This document shows, piece by piece, positions 36,977 through 46,870 of a stretch of 55,519 nt of DNA (position 1 is the first letter of the stretch; the number at the start of each line of letters is the position of its first letter). Below the pieces are notes generated by a model that made no database searches, had not been told where the DNA came from, and saw only the letters and a program-made list of their open reading frames with translations. Origin of the DNA: an uncultured Pelagibacteraceae bacterium (GTDB lineage Bacteria > Pseudomonadota > Alphaproteobacteria > Pelagibacterales > Pelagibacteraceae); the NCBI GenBank assembly GCA_902593235.1, contig CACJHS010000006.1:1-55519 (forward strand), written 5' to 3'. The translations under genes were made by a program, and so were the position numbers.

Positions 36977-37718
36977 ATTCTTTTACTAAATTATTAAATT
37001 TATCGGGCTGCTCTAAGTGAACGTTATGGGCACAATCTTTAAATATTTCTAAACGGCTATTTTTAATATTTTTATTTAGTGTATCAACTTGATCAAAATT
37101 ATATGAAGTATCTTTATCACCCCATATTATAAGAGTTTCATTTTTTATATTTTTTAAATTCTCTTTACCTCTCCAATTTTTCATTGCTAGTAATGCGTTA
37201 TCAGCAGTTTCTAATGAAACATTTTTAACAGCATTTTCACAAAGAAAATAATTTTTGTCCTTATCACCTTTTACAAACCACTTAGGAGGTACTCTAGAAA
37301 AAGAGAGTTGTGCACCTTCTTTCTTAAGTTTTTCTCTTGTTTCATCCATGGTCTCAAATCTTCCTGGGATATCTCCAATAGATCCTGTTGCAAAACAAAT
37401 TAATTTATTAACTCTATCCCCAATCAATTTTGTAATTTCTTGAACAATCATTCCTCCCATGGAATGACCAATTAAATTGAATTTATCTATCTTTTTTTGA
37501 TCTAACACATTTATAATTTCTTTAGCCATTTTATTAATAGAATCTAAAGATTTTAAATTATGACTTTCTCCAAATCCTGGGAGAGCTGGGGTAATCACAC
37601 GATAATCTTTTGAAAAAAATTCTTTTTGAAATGTCCACATCTCAGATGAGCCTAGATAACCATGAACTAAAACAAAAGGATACCCTTGGCCTAAATCATC
37701 AACGTAAATATCACTCAT
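36963..37718 (-). CDS. Alpha/beta hydrolase
   Basis: LVHGYLGSSEMW, nucleophile elbow GHSMGG, IWGDKD, CAHNVHLEQP. Confidence 0.9.
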   Translation of the reverse strand: MSDIYVDDLGQGYPFVLVHGYLGSSEMWTFQKEFFSKDYRVITPALPGFGESHNLKSLDSINKMAKEIINVLDQKKIDKFNLIGHSMGGMIVQEITKLIGDRVNKLICFATGSIGDIPGRFETMDETREKLKKEGAQLSFSRVPPKWFVKGDKDKNYFLCENAVKNVSLETADNALLAMKNWRGKENLKNIKNETLIIWGDKDTSYNFDQVDTLNKNIKNSRLEIFKDCAHNVHLEQPDKFNNLVKEFISK

Positions 37719-38320
37719 AATATTTCCTTAATAATGAATAAAGTTAAAATAGACATAAAACATATAATAAAAATATTAATTACTTTCCAAATTTTTTTAC
37801 TATTAGCATACTTTGATAAATAATTAGATAAATACCCCAAAGTAAAAAAAAACAAAAATGATGCAATAGCCGCACCAATACCAAAAGATATTTTCTGATT
37901 TAATAGATAATTTTTAGAAAAATTTCCTAGAAAAAAAACAGTATCTGAATAGACATGAGGATTAAGATACGTAAATCCAAGTGTTTTAATAATTATGTTT
38001 GTTTTTGAAATACTCGTCAATTCATTATGAAAATTTATATCTGAATAGTGTGTTTTAATTTTTGTATAAATAAAGTGTAGTAAAAATATTATAAGAAGTA
38101 TGTTAAAAATTAATTCTACTGTTTGATTGAAGTATTGATTAAAATAATGGAAAAGAAAAATACCTAAAAATATTAAGATTAAATCTGATAATGAACAGAT
38201 TAAACAAATAAGGAATACATATTGTTTTTTTAATCCTTGCTCAATTACAAAAATATTTTGTGCTCCTAAAGCCAAAATTAAACTTAATCCTGTAAAAAAA
38301 CCTAATAATGCATACTCCAT
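37715..38320 (-). CDS. LysE/ArgO family exporter
   Basis: MEYALLGFFTGLSLILALGAQNIFVIEQGL; LysE-like hydrophobicity. Confidence 0.88.
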   Translation of the reverse strand: MEYALLGFFTGLSLILALGAQNIFVIEQGLKKQYVFLICLICSLSDLILIFLGIFLFHYFNQYFNQTVELIFNILLIIFLLHFIYTKIKTHYSDINFHNELTSISKTNIIIKTLGFTYLNPHVYSDTVFFLGNFSKNYLLNQKISFGIGAAIASFLFFFTLGYLSNYLSKYANSKKIWKVINIFIICFMSILTLFIIKEIL

Positions 38321-38329
38321 TAGGATTAA

Positions 38330-39841
38330 TTAAACTCTTTTTTTACCTTGAACAACCCTATCAAGAATAAGAGCTACAAATAATATAGCTACACCTGCTA
38401 AAATTCCTTGTCCAACATTAGCATACTGAAGCGCTTCTAAAACATCTTGCCCAAGTCCTTTTGCACCAATTAAAGATGCAACTACTACCATTGCTAGACT
38501 TAACATTACAGTTTGGTTTACACCTGCTAAGATGGATGGGGTTGCTAAAGGTAAATCCACTTTTCTAAGTAAATACCATTTTGATGCTCCATAAGCGATT
38601 GCAGCTTCTCTAATTGTTTCAGGTACTCCTCTTAAACCTAAAACCGTTAATCTAACTACAGGAGTTCCTCCAAAAATCATTGTAATAATTACTGCAGCGA
38701 CCTTCCCTGTTCCAAAAAAAGCAATTACTGGAATCATAAACACAAATGCTGGCATAGTTTGCATGAAATCCATTATTGGTCTTATCATTGAATAAAATCT
38801 TTGACGTCTTGCACAAAAAATTCCAAGTGGAATTCCAATAACTATACTTAATACAGCAGCCGTTCCAAGTAGCGCCAAAGTAGTCATGGCTTTTACCCAA
38901 AAGCCTAAAAATCCCATATAACATAAAAAACCTGCTGAATAAATTGCAGCTCTTGGGCCCGCAGCTAGACCTGTTAAAGTTACTATAGTTGTAATAATCA
39001 CTATCCATGGAGTTTTTACAAACAATAGTTCTAAGAAATCTAATACTGATCTAATACCAATTGTAATTGCCGTAAATACAGCATCTCCTTTTAAAACAGC
39101 ATAATCAAAAATAGTTTCTACCCATTTAATTGAAGTAAGTCTTATGTCTGGATGAGTTGGAAAGTCATCCATTATAGTAATAACTCCGGGAAAACTATAA
39201 TGCACAACTGAGAAAAACATAATCACTGCTGCAAAAATAGTACTTGAGATGAAGTTCTTGGTTTGCATGCCTGGTCTTATTGTTTTATCTGATAACCATT
39301 CTGAATATCTTTTTTCTAAAATAGAATTAGCTAAAATCCCTTGAACTATTTTAATTGAAATTAGTAAAACAATACCAAAAATTGTTATCCATATTGCAGA
39401 CGCTTCTATTCTTGCAACTTCATCAATATATCCCTGCATTGCATCTTCTAAAGATTTAATATTACGCTTATAAACATCTACTTTATCTGGATTGTTGGTA
39501 GTGGCTGCTTCTAATTGTTTGTTTCTAAATGCAATAGTTGATTCTACTTGTTTTATTTTCTCAACTGCTTCTTTTGTTATATTTCCAAATAATCCTCTTA
39601 TAATTTGTACAACTGAAAATGTTTCAATTATTAAAAAAGCTAATGCCCAATTCCATATATTTCTCATTCCAAACCAAATTGGACCTAGAATTCCTGCATA
39701 TAAGTTAAATGAAAAAGAAAACGTTGGTTTGCTTCCAATTTTTTGGAACTCTTTAATGTAATATTCTGGATTTGATTTAACAAAGTCAGTAATAAGTTCT
39801 GATCTAGTAGGATTATTTATTTGCTTATTCTCCATCACCAC
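38330..39841 (-). CDS. proW: Glycine/proline betaine ABC permease with DUF2628-like N-terminal extension
   Basis: C-terminal ProW permease (GIPLGIFCARRQRFYSMIRPIMDFMQTMPAFVFMIPVIAFFG); N-terminal YYIKEFQKIGSKPTFSFSFNLYAGILGPIWFGMRNIW. Confidence 0.87.
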   Translation of the reverse strand: MVMENKQINNPTRSELITDFVKSNPEYYIKEFQKIGSKPTFSFSFNLYAGILGPIWFGMRNIWNWALAFLIIETFSVVQIIRGLFGNITKEAVEKIKQVESTIAFRNKQLEAATTNNPDKVDVYKRNIKSLEDAMQGYIDEVARIEASAIWITIFGIVLLISIKIVQGILANSILEKRYSEWLSDKTIRPGMQTKNFISSTIFAAVIMFFSVVHYSFPGVITIMDDFPTHPDIRLTSIKWVETIFDYAVLKGDAVFTAITIGIRSVLDFLELLFVKTPWIVIITTIVTLTGLAAGPRAAIYSAGFLCYMGFLGFWVKAMTTLALLGTAAVLSIVIGIPLGIFCARRQRFYSMIRPIMDFMQTMPAFVFMIPVIAFFGTGKVAAVIITMIFGGTPVVRLTVLGLRGVPETIREAAIAYGASKWYLLRKVDLPLATPSILAGVNQTVMLSLAMVVVASLIGAKGLGQDVLEALQYANVGQGILAGVAILFVALILDRVVQGKKRV

Positions 39842-40886
39842 CCTCTATCACTGCTTTTAAAAGATCTGATTGTGTAATAACCCCAATATTTTTTTGCTCA
39901 TTATTTTTAACAACTAATGGCTTATCTTTCGATTTTGAAACTTCAATTAATTTACTTAATAATTCATGTTCATCTACACTTTGTAAATTTTCTTCCAACT
40001 TACCATTTAAATTTTCATAACTTTCAACTGTTTGCATGATTGTTTTTGCCTGAACAACTTTAAGTCTAGAAATTCCTTTAACAAAATCTGCAACATATTC
40101 ATCAGCTGGATTAACTACAATTTCTTCAGGGGTACCAATTTGAATGACCTTTCCGTCTCTCATAATAGCAATTCTATGCCCTACTCTTACTGCCTCATCT
40201 AAATCATGAGTTATAAAAACTGTTGTTTTTTTCATCTGTTTTGAAAGTTTGATAAATTCTGATTGAAGTTGTCTTCTAATTAGTGGGTCTAATGCACTAA
40301 AAGGTTCATCCATTAAAAGAAATTCTGGGTCTGCAGCTAATGCTCTTGCAAGTCCTACTCTTTGCTGCATACCTCCTGATAATTCATGAGCAAATTTATT
40401 ACCCCAACCTTGTAATTCAACTATTTCTAAAATTTTATTTGCTGCATCTAAACGATCATTTTTACTTACTCCTCTAATTTCAAGGGGCATTGCAATATTA
40501 TCTACAACAGATCTATGAGGCATTAAGGCAAAGTTTTGAAAAACCATGCCTATTTTTTTGTTTCTTAGTTCTTGTAAATGATCGCGATCAAGCTGCATTA
40601 CATCTTGACCATTTATCAAAATCTTTCCTGATGTAGGTTCTAAAAGTCTATTTATATGTCTAACTAATGTAGATTTTCCACTACCAGATAAACCCATCAC
40701 ACAAAATATTTCTCCTTGATTAACGTCAAATGAAACATCTGATACACCAATCACTGAGTTATATTCTTCTAGAGCTTCAGTTTTTGAAATTCCTTTATTT
40801 TGGATTGCATCTAATGCTTCGGGTGAAGTATTGCCAAATACTTTCCAAACATTTTCAATTTTTATTGCTGAACTCGATGAATCCAT
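39825..40886 (-). CDS. proV: Glycine/proline betaine ABC ATPase
   Basis: VMGLSGSGKSTLVRHINRL, LSGGMQQRVGLARALAADPEFLLMDEPFSALDPLIR; C-terminal CBS-like region. Confidence 0.92.
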   Translation of the reverse strand: MDSSSSAIKIENVWKVFGNTSPEALDAIQNKGISKTEALEEYNSVIGVSDVSFDVNQGEIFCVMGLSGSGKSTLVRHINRLLEPTSGKILINGQDVMQLDRDHLQELRNKKIGMVFQNFALMPHRSVVDNIAMPLEIRGVSKNDRLDAANKILEIVELQGWGNKFAHELSGGMQQRVGLARALAADPEFLLMDEPFSALDPLIRRQLQSEFIKLSKQMKKTTVFITHDLDEAVRVGHRIAIMRDGKVIQIGTPEEIVVNPADEYVADFVKGISRLKVVQAKTIMQTVESYENLNGKLEENLQSVDEHELLSKLIEVSKSKDKPLVVKNNEQKNIGVITQSDLLKAVIEGGDGE

Positions 40887-40909
40887 ATTCGTTTTTTATT
40901 ATAGGAAAA

Positions 40910-40940
40910 TATACTCGGCAATCTTAAATTGCCGAGTATA
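40910..40940 (-). terminator. Strong hairpin between proX and proV
   Basis: TATACTCGGCAAT-CTTAA-ATTGCCGAGTATA perfect 13-bp stem, 5-nt loop. Confidence 0.88.
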
Positions 40941-40954
40941 AAATTTAATTTAGA

Positions 40955-41917
40955 TTATAATCCTAACCAACCGTCTACAGTTGATTTATTTGCTTCCATC
41001 CAAGCTCTAGCAACAGCAGCTGGATCTTTCTTCTCAACTGAAACTGCATAAGCCATTGCAGAAACATCATCAGCTGTTAATTGAAAATTCTTGAAGAATT
41101 CTACAATCGCTGGTGATTGACTCTCTAAAGAAGTAGCCCAACCGATTTGGATTTGCTTAAGCGCATCTTTAGAAGCAACATAAGATTTCTTGTACCAGTC
41201 AGCATCTGCTTTAGGTTGAATCATTTTATATTTTGCAGGATCATATTTTGGTTCTGTTAACATCACTACGTCAGCCATTCCCCAAATTGCATGAGGTTTG
41301 TAACAATAGAATGCATAACCTTCACCTTTTTTGATTGAGTCTAGTACTCTTGCATTTTTAACTGCTTCAGCAGCTCTAACTGCTTCGATACCAGCATCAT
41401 ATAAACCATAGTCTCTTAATTTAACTTGGTTTACATTTGCAGAAGCCCAACCATCAGCACCAATCCAAAACTCACCTTTTCCATTGCCATCACTATCCAT
41501 AGCTTTCACAACTTCAGGTCTTGCTAAGTCTTCAATTGCTGTAATGTTCATTTTTTTAGCAAACTGTTGTGAAACACAGTAACCTTGGTTTCCTTCATAA
41601 GGTTTGGTGCTTAATTTTAAAGTTCCTTTTGGAACTAAATCATTTGTATAAGCTTCTTGGTTTGGTAACCAAATATCAGGGTGAACATCAATCTCACCTT
41701 TTCCTCTATCAATCGCTGCATAAATTGCAGTATTGTTTCCAGGAACAAGTTCTGCTTCACCACCCATTTTATCTATAACTACTGCTGCTAATAAATTAGC
41801 AATAGCCGTTGCACCTGTCCAACCTGGATCTCCAATTTTAACTTTTTCTGCATTAGCAGAGAACATTGTTAAAATAGAAATTAATCCAGCTACAAGTGTA
41901 GTTTTGATTATTCTCAT
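40955..41917 (-). CDS. proX: Glycine/proline betaine substrate-binding protein
   Basis: OpuAC-like; GDPGWTGATAIANLLAAVVIDKMGGEAELVPG, YCYKPHAIWGMADVVML. Confidence 0.88.
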   Translation of the reverse strand: MRIIKTTLVAGLISILTMFSANAEKVKIGDPGWTGATAIANLLAAVVIDKMGGEAELVPGNNTAIYAAIDRGKGEIDVHPDIWLPNQEAYTNDLVPKGTLKLSTKPYEGNQGYCVSQQFAKKMNITAIEDLARPEVVKAMDSDGNGKGEFWIGADGWASANVNQVKLRDYGLYDAGIEAVRAAEAVKNARVLDSIKKGEGYAFYCYKPHAIWGMADVVMLTEPKYDPAKYKMIQPKADADWYKKSYVASKDALKQIQIGWATSLESQSPAIVEFFKNFQLTADDVSAMAYAVSVEKKDPAAVARAWMEANKSTVDGWLGL

Positions 41918-42017
41918 TATCTCTCCTTATTATTTATAAATAAAGTCTATCGCGGATTGAGATAACGAGTCAAAGAAAATAAAGTTATAAAATGTAACAA
42001 TAATAACTAAATATAAT

Positions 42018-42428
42018 TTATTCTGGGTTTGATGTAAGCGTTTTTATTTCAAGGATATTTTCGTTAGGGTCTTTAACAAAAAATGTTTCTTGCTCATACT
42101 TAGTGCCCTTAAATCTTAGATAAGGTTCATCATAATATTTTGTACCACTATCTTTCAGTCTTTGTTTAAGTGCATCAAAGTCTTTTCTTGATAAGTGAAC
42201 CCCAAAGTGAGGGACAGACACGTTACCCATATCAACGTCATGTCTTTCATTGTCCAGTTTATGATCACTTTTATGAAGCGTTAGTTCATTGCCCCAAAAA
42301 TCTACATCAGCCCATTCCTGAGCAGAGTTATCTAACCTACATCCTAAAGTTTCACTATAAAACTTTTTAGCTACCTCTAAATCACCACAAGGAATAGCTA
42401 AATGAAAACAATTAGTATTCTTATACAT
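42018..42428 (-). CDS. VOC/glyoxalase-family protein
   Basis: FHLAIPCGDLEVAKKFYSETLGCRL, FVKDPNENILEIK. Confidence 0.85.
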   Translation of the reverse strand: MYKNTNCFHLAIPCGDLEVAKKFYSETLGCRLDNSAQEWADVDFWGNELTLHKSDHKLDNERHDVDMGNVSVPHFGVHLSRKDFDALKQRLKDSGTKYYDEPYLRFKGTKYEQETFFVKDPNENILEIKTLTSNPE

Positions 42429-42512
42429 TTCAACCCTCTTTAAATTGCGTATTTAATCACTATATAAAGCATGTAATTTTTTTTATCAACCGCGACAAAT
42501 TTTTAAGGAAAT

Positions 42513-43097
42513 ATGAGTGATTTTTTACAATCAATAATTGATAGAGATCCAGCAGCAAAATCTAAATTAAGTTTAATATTAACTTATCCAGGTGTTAAAG
42601 CGGTATTCTTTCATAGAATAGCTAATTTTTTTAGTACTGCAAAATTTCATTTGATTGCAAGAATCATTTCTCAATTTTCAAGATTCTTAACTGGTATCGA
42701 AATACATCCAAACGCTAAAATTGGAAAAAATTTATTTATCGATCATGGGATGGGCGTTGTGATTGGAGAAACATCTGAGATTGGTGATAACGTAACTATT
42801 TATCACATGGTTACATTAGGTGGTATTGCTCCAAGTATAAATTCCAATGATCAACGTAATACTAAAAGACATCCTACTATAAAAGAGGATGTAGTAATTG
42901 GTTCAGGTGCACAAGTGTTAGGACCCGTAGTAGTTGGTAGAGGTGCAAGAATTGGAGCTAATGCAGTAATCACTAAAGATGTTGCAGAAAATGCTGTGAT
43001 GGTTGGAATTCCAGCAAGAAGTGTTGGAGTAGCTGATAGCGAATTTAAACCTTATGGTATTACATCTGACAGTGATAAAAAATCAGATAATGAATAA
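42513..43097 (+). CDS. cysE: Serine O-acetyltransferase
   Basis: Left-handed beta helix [41 protein letters not shown]. Confidence 0.93.
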   Translation: MSDFLQSIIDRDPAAKSKLSLILTYPGVKAVFFHRIANFFSTAKFHLIARIISQFSRFLTGIEIHPNAKIGKNLFIDHGMGVVIGETSEIGDNVTIYHMVTLGGIAPSINSNDQRNTKRHPTIKEDVVIGSGAQVLGPVVVGRGARIGANAVITKDVAENAVMVGIPARSVGVADSEFKPYGITSDSDKKSDNE

Positions 43098-44091
43098 TAC
43101 ACAAAACGATTTTATTTCAGGAATAGGAAATACTCCCCTAATCAAACTAAGAGCTGCTTCAGAAATTACTGGATGTAACATTTATGGAAAAGCAGAATTT
43201 TTAAATCCAGGAGGATCAGTTAAAGATAGAGCTGCCCTTGCATTAATTAAAGACGCTCAAGAAAAAAAATTAATTGCTAAAGGTGGAACAGTTGTTGAAG
43301 GAACAGCTGGTAATACTGGAATTGGTTTGGGTCTATTAGGAAATTCTTTAGGTTATAAAACAATCATTGTAATGAATGATAATCAAACCCAAGAGAAAAA
43401 AGATCTACTTAGAAATCTTGGAGCTGAATTAAGATTGGTGCCACCTAAACCTTACAAAGATGATAACAATTTTGTTAAAGTGGCAGCGAGACTTGCAGAT
43501 GAATTAAGACCAACAAACAATAACGGTGTGATTTGGGCTAACCAGTTTGATAACACAGCAAATGCCAAAGGTCATTACGAAGGGACAGGACAAGAAATTT
43601 GGGAGCAAACTGAGGGTAAAGTTGATGGCTTTGTATGTTCTTCTGGAACTGGAGGAACTATTTCTGGTGTGAGTAATGCTCTTAAAGAAAAAAATAAAGA
43701 TATAAAAATTTACTTGTCTGATCCAAAAGGATCAGCTCTTTATAATTACATTAAAAATGGTGAATTAAAATCTGAGGGTGGATCAATTACTGAAGGGATT
43801 GGTTCAAGCAGAGTAACAGCCAACTTTGGTGAGGCTAAAATTGATGATGCTTATTCAATTGATGATCATGAAGCATTACCTATACTTTACGATTTAATTC
43901 AAAATGAAGGTCTAAGCCTAGGTACTAGTTGCGGTATCAATATCGCTGGAGCAATAAGAATGGGTAAAGAATTAGGGCCTGGTAAAACTATTGTAACAAT
44001 TCTTTGTGATAGAAGTGATAAATACGCAACTAAAATGTTCAATAAAAAATTTCTAGAAGAAAAAGGTCTACCAGTACCTAGTTGGTTTTAG
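43090..44091 (+). CDS. cysK: Cysteine synthase A
   Basis: [39 protein letters not shown]; likely ATG at 43090 overlapping cysE. Confidence 0.93.
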   Translation: MNNTQNDFISGIGNTPLIKLRAASEITGCNIYGKAEFLNPGGSVKDRAALALIKDAQEKKLIAKGGTVVEGTAGNTGIGLGLLGNSLGYKTIIVMNDNQTQEKKDLLRNLGAELRLVPPKPYKDDNNFVKVAARLADELRPTNNNGVIWANQFDNTANAKGHYEGTGQEIWEQTEGKVDGFVCSSGTGGTISGVSNALKEKNKDIKIYLSDPKGSALYNYIKNGELKSEGGSITEGIGSSRVTANFGEAKIDDAYSIDDHEALPILYDLIQNEGLSLGTSCGINIAGAIRMGKELGPGKTIVTILCDRSDKYATKMFNKKFLEEKGLPVPSWF

Positions 44092-44504
44092 ATATAAATT
44101 TTATCAGCTAATCCGTAACAAAGTATTGCGCTCAATAAAGTTAAAATACCTGGTGCAATAACTCCTTCAATAGATGTTTGAGGAGTATGACCTAACTTAT
44201 TTATTTTAATTGTATAAATTCCCACACAAAAAGCTGAAAGGTTTTGTAAAAATACTAAATTAAAAAAAGCCCATGTTCCTTGAAGCCCATCGGGTCTTAT
44301 GAACCCAACCCATATAGCCATAACTACTGCTCCAATAAATAATGACCCAAAAAATCTTGTCATTATAGCGCCTGAATCGTCCATACCAAATTTATCTAAA
44401 AATTTCTTTGTAGCAAAAACAGTTTGATATGCATAAACAGCAAAAATTAAAAAATGTATTAAAAATACAATTAAATAAAAAATTCCATTAAATTTTTCGA
44501 TCAT
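44088..44504 (-). CDS. Small integral membrane protein, unknown
   Basis: 138 aa, about four hydrophobic segments. Confidence 0.6.
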   Translation of the reverse strand: MIEKFNGIFYLIVFLIHFLIFAVYAYQTVFATKKFLDKFGMDDSGAIMTRFFGSLFIGAVVMAIWVGFIRPDGLQGTWAFFNLVFLQNLSAFCVGIYTIKINKLGHTPQTSIEGVIAPGILTLLSAILCYGLADKIYI

Positions 44505-44664
44505 AATAAAACGTTATCAAACATTAAGATTGAATTAAATAGCTAAAAACAGCACTTCTAATTGATAAAAATTGCATATCTGACGCGCGATATGAACGCA
44601 TGAGACTCTTTAATTTAAATGTAACACTATGCAGTTACGGTTCAACTACTTATAGAGGTAAATT

Positions 44665-45039
44665 ATGAAAAAAATAACTATTACTATATTCAGTCTTTTT
44701 TTTCTGACATCTGTATACGCAGATATGAATGATAGTGAAAAAAATAGAGCTTGGGAATGTAGTGGAATATACATGGCTAACTATTTTTTACCTTCAGGAG
44801 AAACATTTGAATATAGTATGAAAGAAAAATCTATGGCATCAGTTAAAGTATTAAAAGCTTATGCTTTAGAAGTTGGAATTCCTGAAAAGGAATGGGATGA
44901 AGGGGTAAACAAAGCTGTTGATAAGCATTATGGCTCTAAATTTGATGAGTCTAAAACTAATGCATGTCATGACTTTGTAAATTCAACAATACCTAACGGT
45001 GAAGACAGAGTTAAGAAAGTGGTTCAAACTCTATATTAA
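44665..45039 (+). CDS. Small secreted protein, unknown
   Basis: Signal peptide MKKITITIFSLFFLTSVYA; 124 aa. Confidence 0.6.
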   Translation: MKKITITIFSLFFLTSVYADMNDSEKNRAWECSGIYMANYFLPSGETFEYSMKEKSMASVKVLKAYALEVGIPEKEWDEGVNKAVDKHYGSKFDESKTNACHDFVNSTIPNGEDRVKKVVQTLY

Positions 45040-45059
45040 TAAGAAAAAAGGAAAAAAAA

Positions 45060-45344
45060 ATGGAAAAAGAAATGTTAGTAGTAGCAAAGTTAAAAGAGGG
45101 TACTTTTGAAAAATTCATGGGATTTATGCAATCTCCTGAAGGACTTGCTGAAAGAGCAAAAGTTGCAGTGGTTGAAAAAACAATTGGAACTGTAACTCCA
45201 GACAAAAGTACTGTAATGTTTAAAATATTTTGTACTGATGAAGCTGCACTTCATAAGTTTATAGAAGGTACTGAGGTATCAAAACCAATAATGGATGAAG
45301 TGTTAGACAGTTACTCAATATATGATTTAACTAAGGTTAAATAG
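45060..45344 (+). CDS. Small ABM-fold (monooxygenase-like) protein
   Basis: VVAKLKEGTFEKFMGFMQSPEGL...FKIFCTDEAALHKFIEG; dimeric alpha/beta-barrel-like pattern. Confidence 0.45.
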   Translation: MEKEMLVVAKLKEGTFEKFMGFMQSPEGLAERAKVAVVEKTIGTVTPDKSTVMFKIFCTDEAALHKFIEGTEVSKPIMDEVLDSYSIYDLTKVK

Positions 45345-45355
45345 AAAGGAATAAC

Positions 45356-45676
45356 ATGTCTATATTAGAAAAATATAGTGCTGCTTTAAAAAATAAAGAT
45401 GAAGCAGTAATGAATGAGCTTTTGCATGATGATTTTAAATTCACAATGCACAAGTCAGGAAATGTTTTAACCAAAAGTGATGTTATCAAATGGGCGATGA
45501 GTGGTGATATTAATCAAGACAAGGTTAGAATTGTTTATGAAAATGACGAAGTTGGTATTCACCATGCCTTTGTAACATTTAATGATGGTAATGTTGAGGC
45601 GGTAATGGCAGTTTATAAATATGATAATGGTAAAATCATCAGTTTAGAAACTGGTGCTACACCAATGCCAAAATAA
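45356..45676 (+). CDS. SnoaL/NTF2-like small protein
   Basis: YSAALKNKDEAVMNELLHDDFKFTMHKSGNVLTKSDVIKW. Confidence 0.7.
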   Translation: MSILEKYSAALKNKDEAVMNELLHDDFKFTMHKSGNVLTKSDVIKWAMSGDINQDKVRIVYENDEVGIHHAFVTFNDGNVEAVMAVYKYDNGKIISLETGATPMPK

Positions 45677-46267
45677 GTGAGTGAAATTGATTTTTATTTT
45701 TCGATAGGAAGCACATACACCTATCTATCCGTAACTAGAATACTTGATGTTGAAAAACAACATCAAGTAAAATTTAATTGGAAACCTTTTTCAGTAAGAG
45801 CAATCATGAAAGAGATGAACAATATCCCATTTCCAAAGGATAAAATGAATAAAGTTAATTACATGTGGAGAGATATTGAAAGAAGAGCTGAAGGTTATGG
45901 TTTTTTTGCTAAAACGCCAGTTCCCTATCCATTATCAGAATTTGATTTAGCAAACCAAATTGCAATCCTTGGTTTTGAAAAAGGATGGGGAGAAAAATTT
46001 GTTATTCTTACTTATAAAAAATGGTTTCAGGAAGGTAAAGAACCAGCCATCGAGCCAAGTATTTCTGAAACTTGCTCAGAATTAAACTTAGATAAAAATA
46101 AAATAATCTCTGAAGCAAAATCTTCAGGTATAGAAACAAAATATAATGAAAATACAAACTCAGCTCGTGAAAATAAAATATTTGGCAGTCCATCTTTTAT
46201 TGTAAAAAATGAACTCTTTTGGGGAGACGATCGAATGGAAGATGCTATTAAATGGTCTCATAAATAA
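45677..46267 (+). CDS. DsbA-family, 2-hydroxychromene-2-carboxylate isomerase-like
   Basis: IDFYFSIGSTYTYL, FGSPSFIVKNELFWGDDRMEDAI; Ser in place of CxxC; GTG start. Confidence 0.82.
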   Translation: MSEIDFYFSIGSTYTYLSVTRILDVEKQHQVKFNWKPFSVRAIMKEMNNIPFPKDKMNKVNYMWRDIERRAEGYGFFAKTPVPYPLSEFDLANQIAILGFEKGWGEKFVILTYKKWFQEGKEPAIEPSISETCSELNLDKNKIISEAKSSGIETKYNENTNSARENKIFGSPSFIVKNELFWGDDRMEDAIKWSHK

Positions 46268-46305
46268 TTATATATATTCTCATTAATTTAATTTAAAATC
46301 TCAAT

Positions 46306-46638
46306 ATGAGTCTTGCAACTTCATATTTGTTTTTAGGTGTAGCTGTATTTCTGGGAGTTACCTCGAATAGTTTCGCAAAAAGTGCTGAAGGCTTTACTCT
46401 TCTTTTTCCAAGTATAATTACAGCAATCACAATTGTATTATGTATGTACGCACTTTCATTGGTAATGAAAAATATTCCAATGGGAATAACTTATGCTTCC
46501 TTTGCAGGTTTAACAATTATAGCAACAGTTGTTGTGGGTATAATTAGATTTAATCAAGTGCCTAATTTATATTCATTAATTGGTTTGGCTTTCATTATTG
46601 TTGGTGTTTTAATGGTTAACCTGCTAGGTAATAATTAA
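46306..46638 (+). CDS. Small multidrug resistance (SMR) family protein
   Basis: 110 aa, four TM; LGVTSNSFAKSAEGFT, GLAFIIVGVLMVNLL. Confidence 0.8.
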   Translation: MSLATSYLFLGVAVFLGVTSNSFAKSAEGFTLLFPSIITAITIVLCMYALSLVMKNIPMGITYASFAGLTIIATVVVGIIRFNQVPNLYSLIGLAFIIVGVLMVNLLGNN

Positions 46639-46640
46639 TT

Positions 46641-46868
46641 ATGATCTCAAAAAAATATGCTCAACCTTTATTTATGATTTTTATGTCCTTTGGCATGAGT
46701 GTGATTATGAGTGGTGTTGTAGTTGCTGTAAACACTGGGGTTACAGATGGCTTTATAAGTAGATGGTTTTATTCTTGGATGTTTGCATTTCCAATTGCAT
46801 TAATTGCTGCATTTACAATGGCTCCTATAATGAGACCTTTGGTTAATAAAATTGCATCAAAAGAATAA
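46641..46868 (+). CDS. DUF2798-like small membrane protein
   Basis: 75 aa, two TM; MSFGMSVIMSGVVVAVNTG...FISRWFYSWMFAFPIAL. Confidence 0.68.
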   Translation: MISKKYAQPLFMIFMSFGMSVIMSGVVVAVNTGVTDGFISRWFYSWMFAFPIALIAAFTMAPIMRPLVNKIASKE

Positions 46869-46870
46869 TC

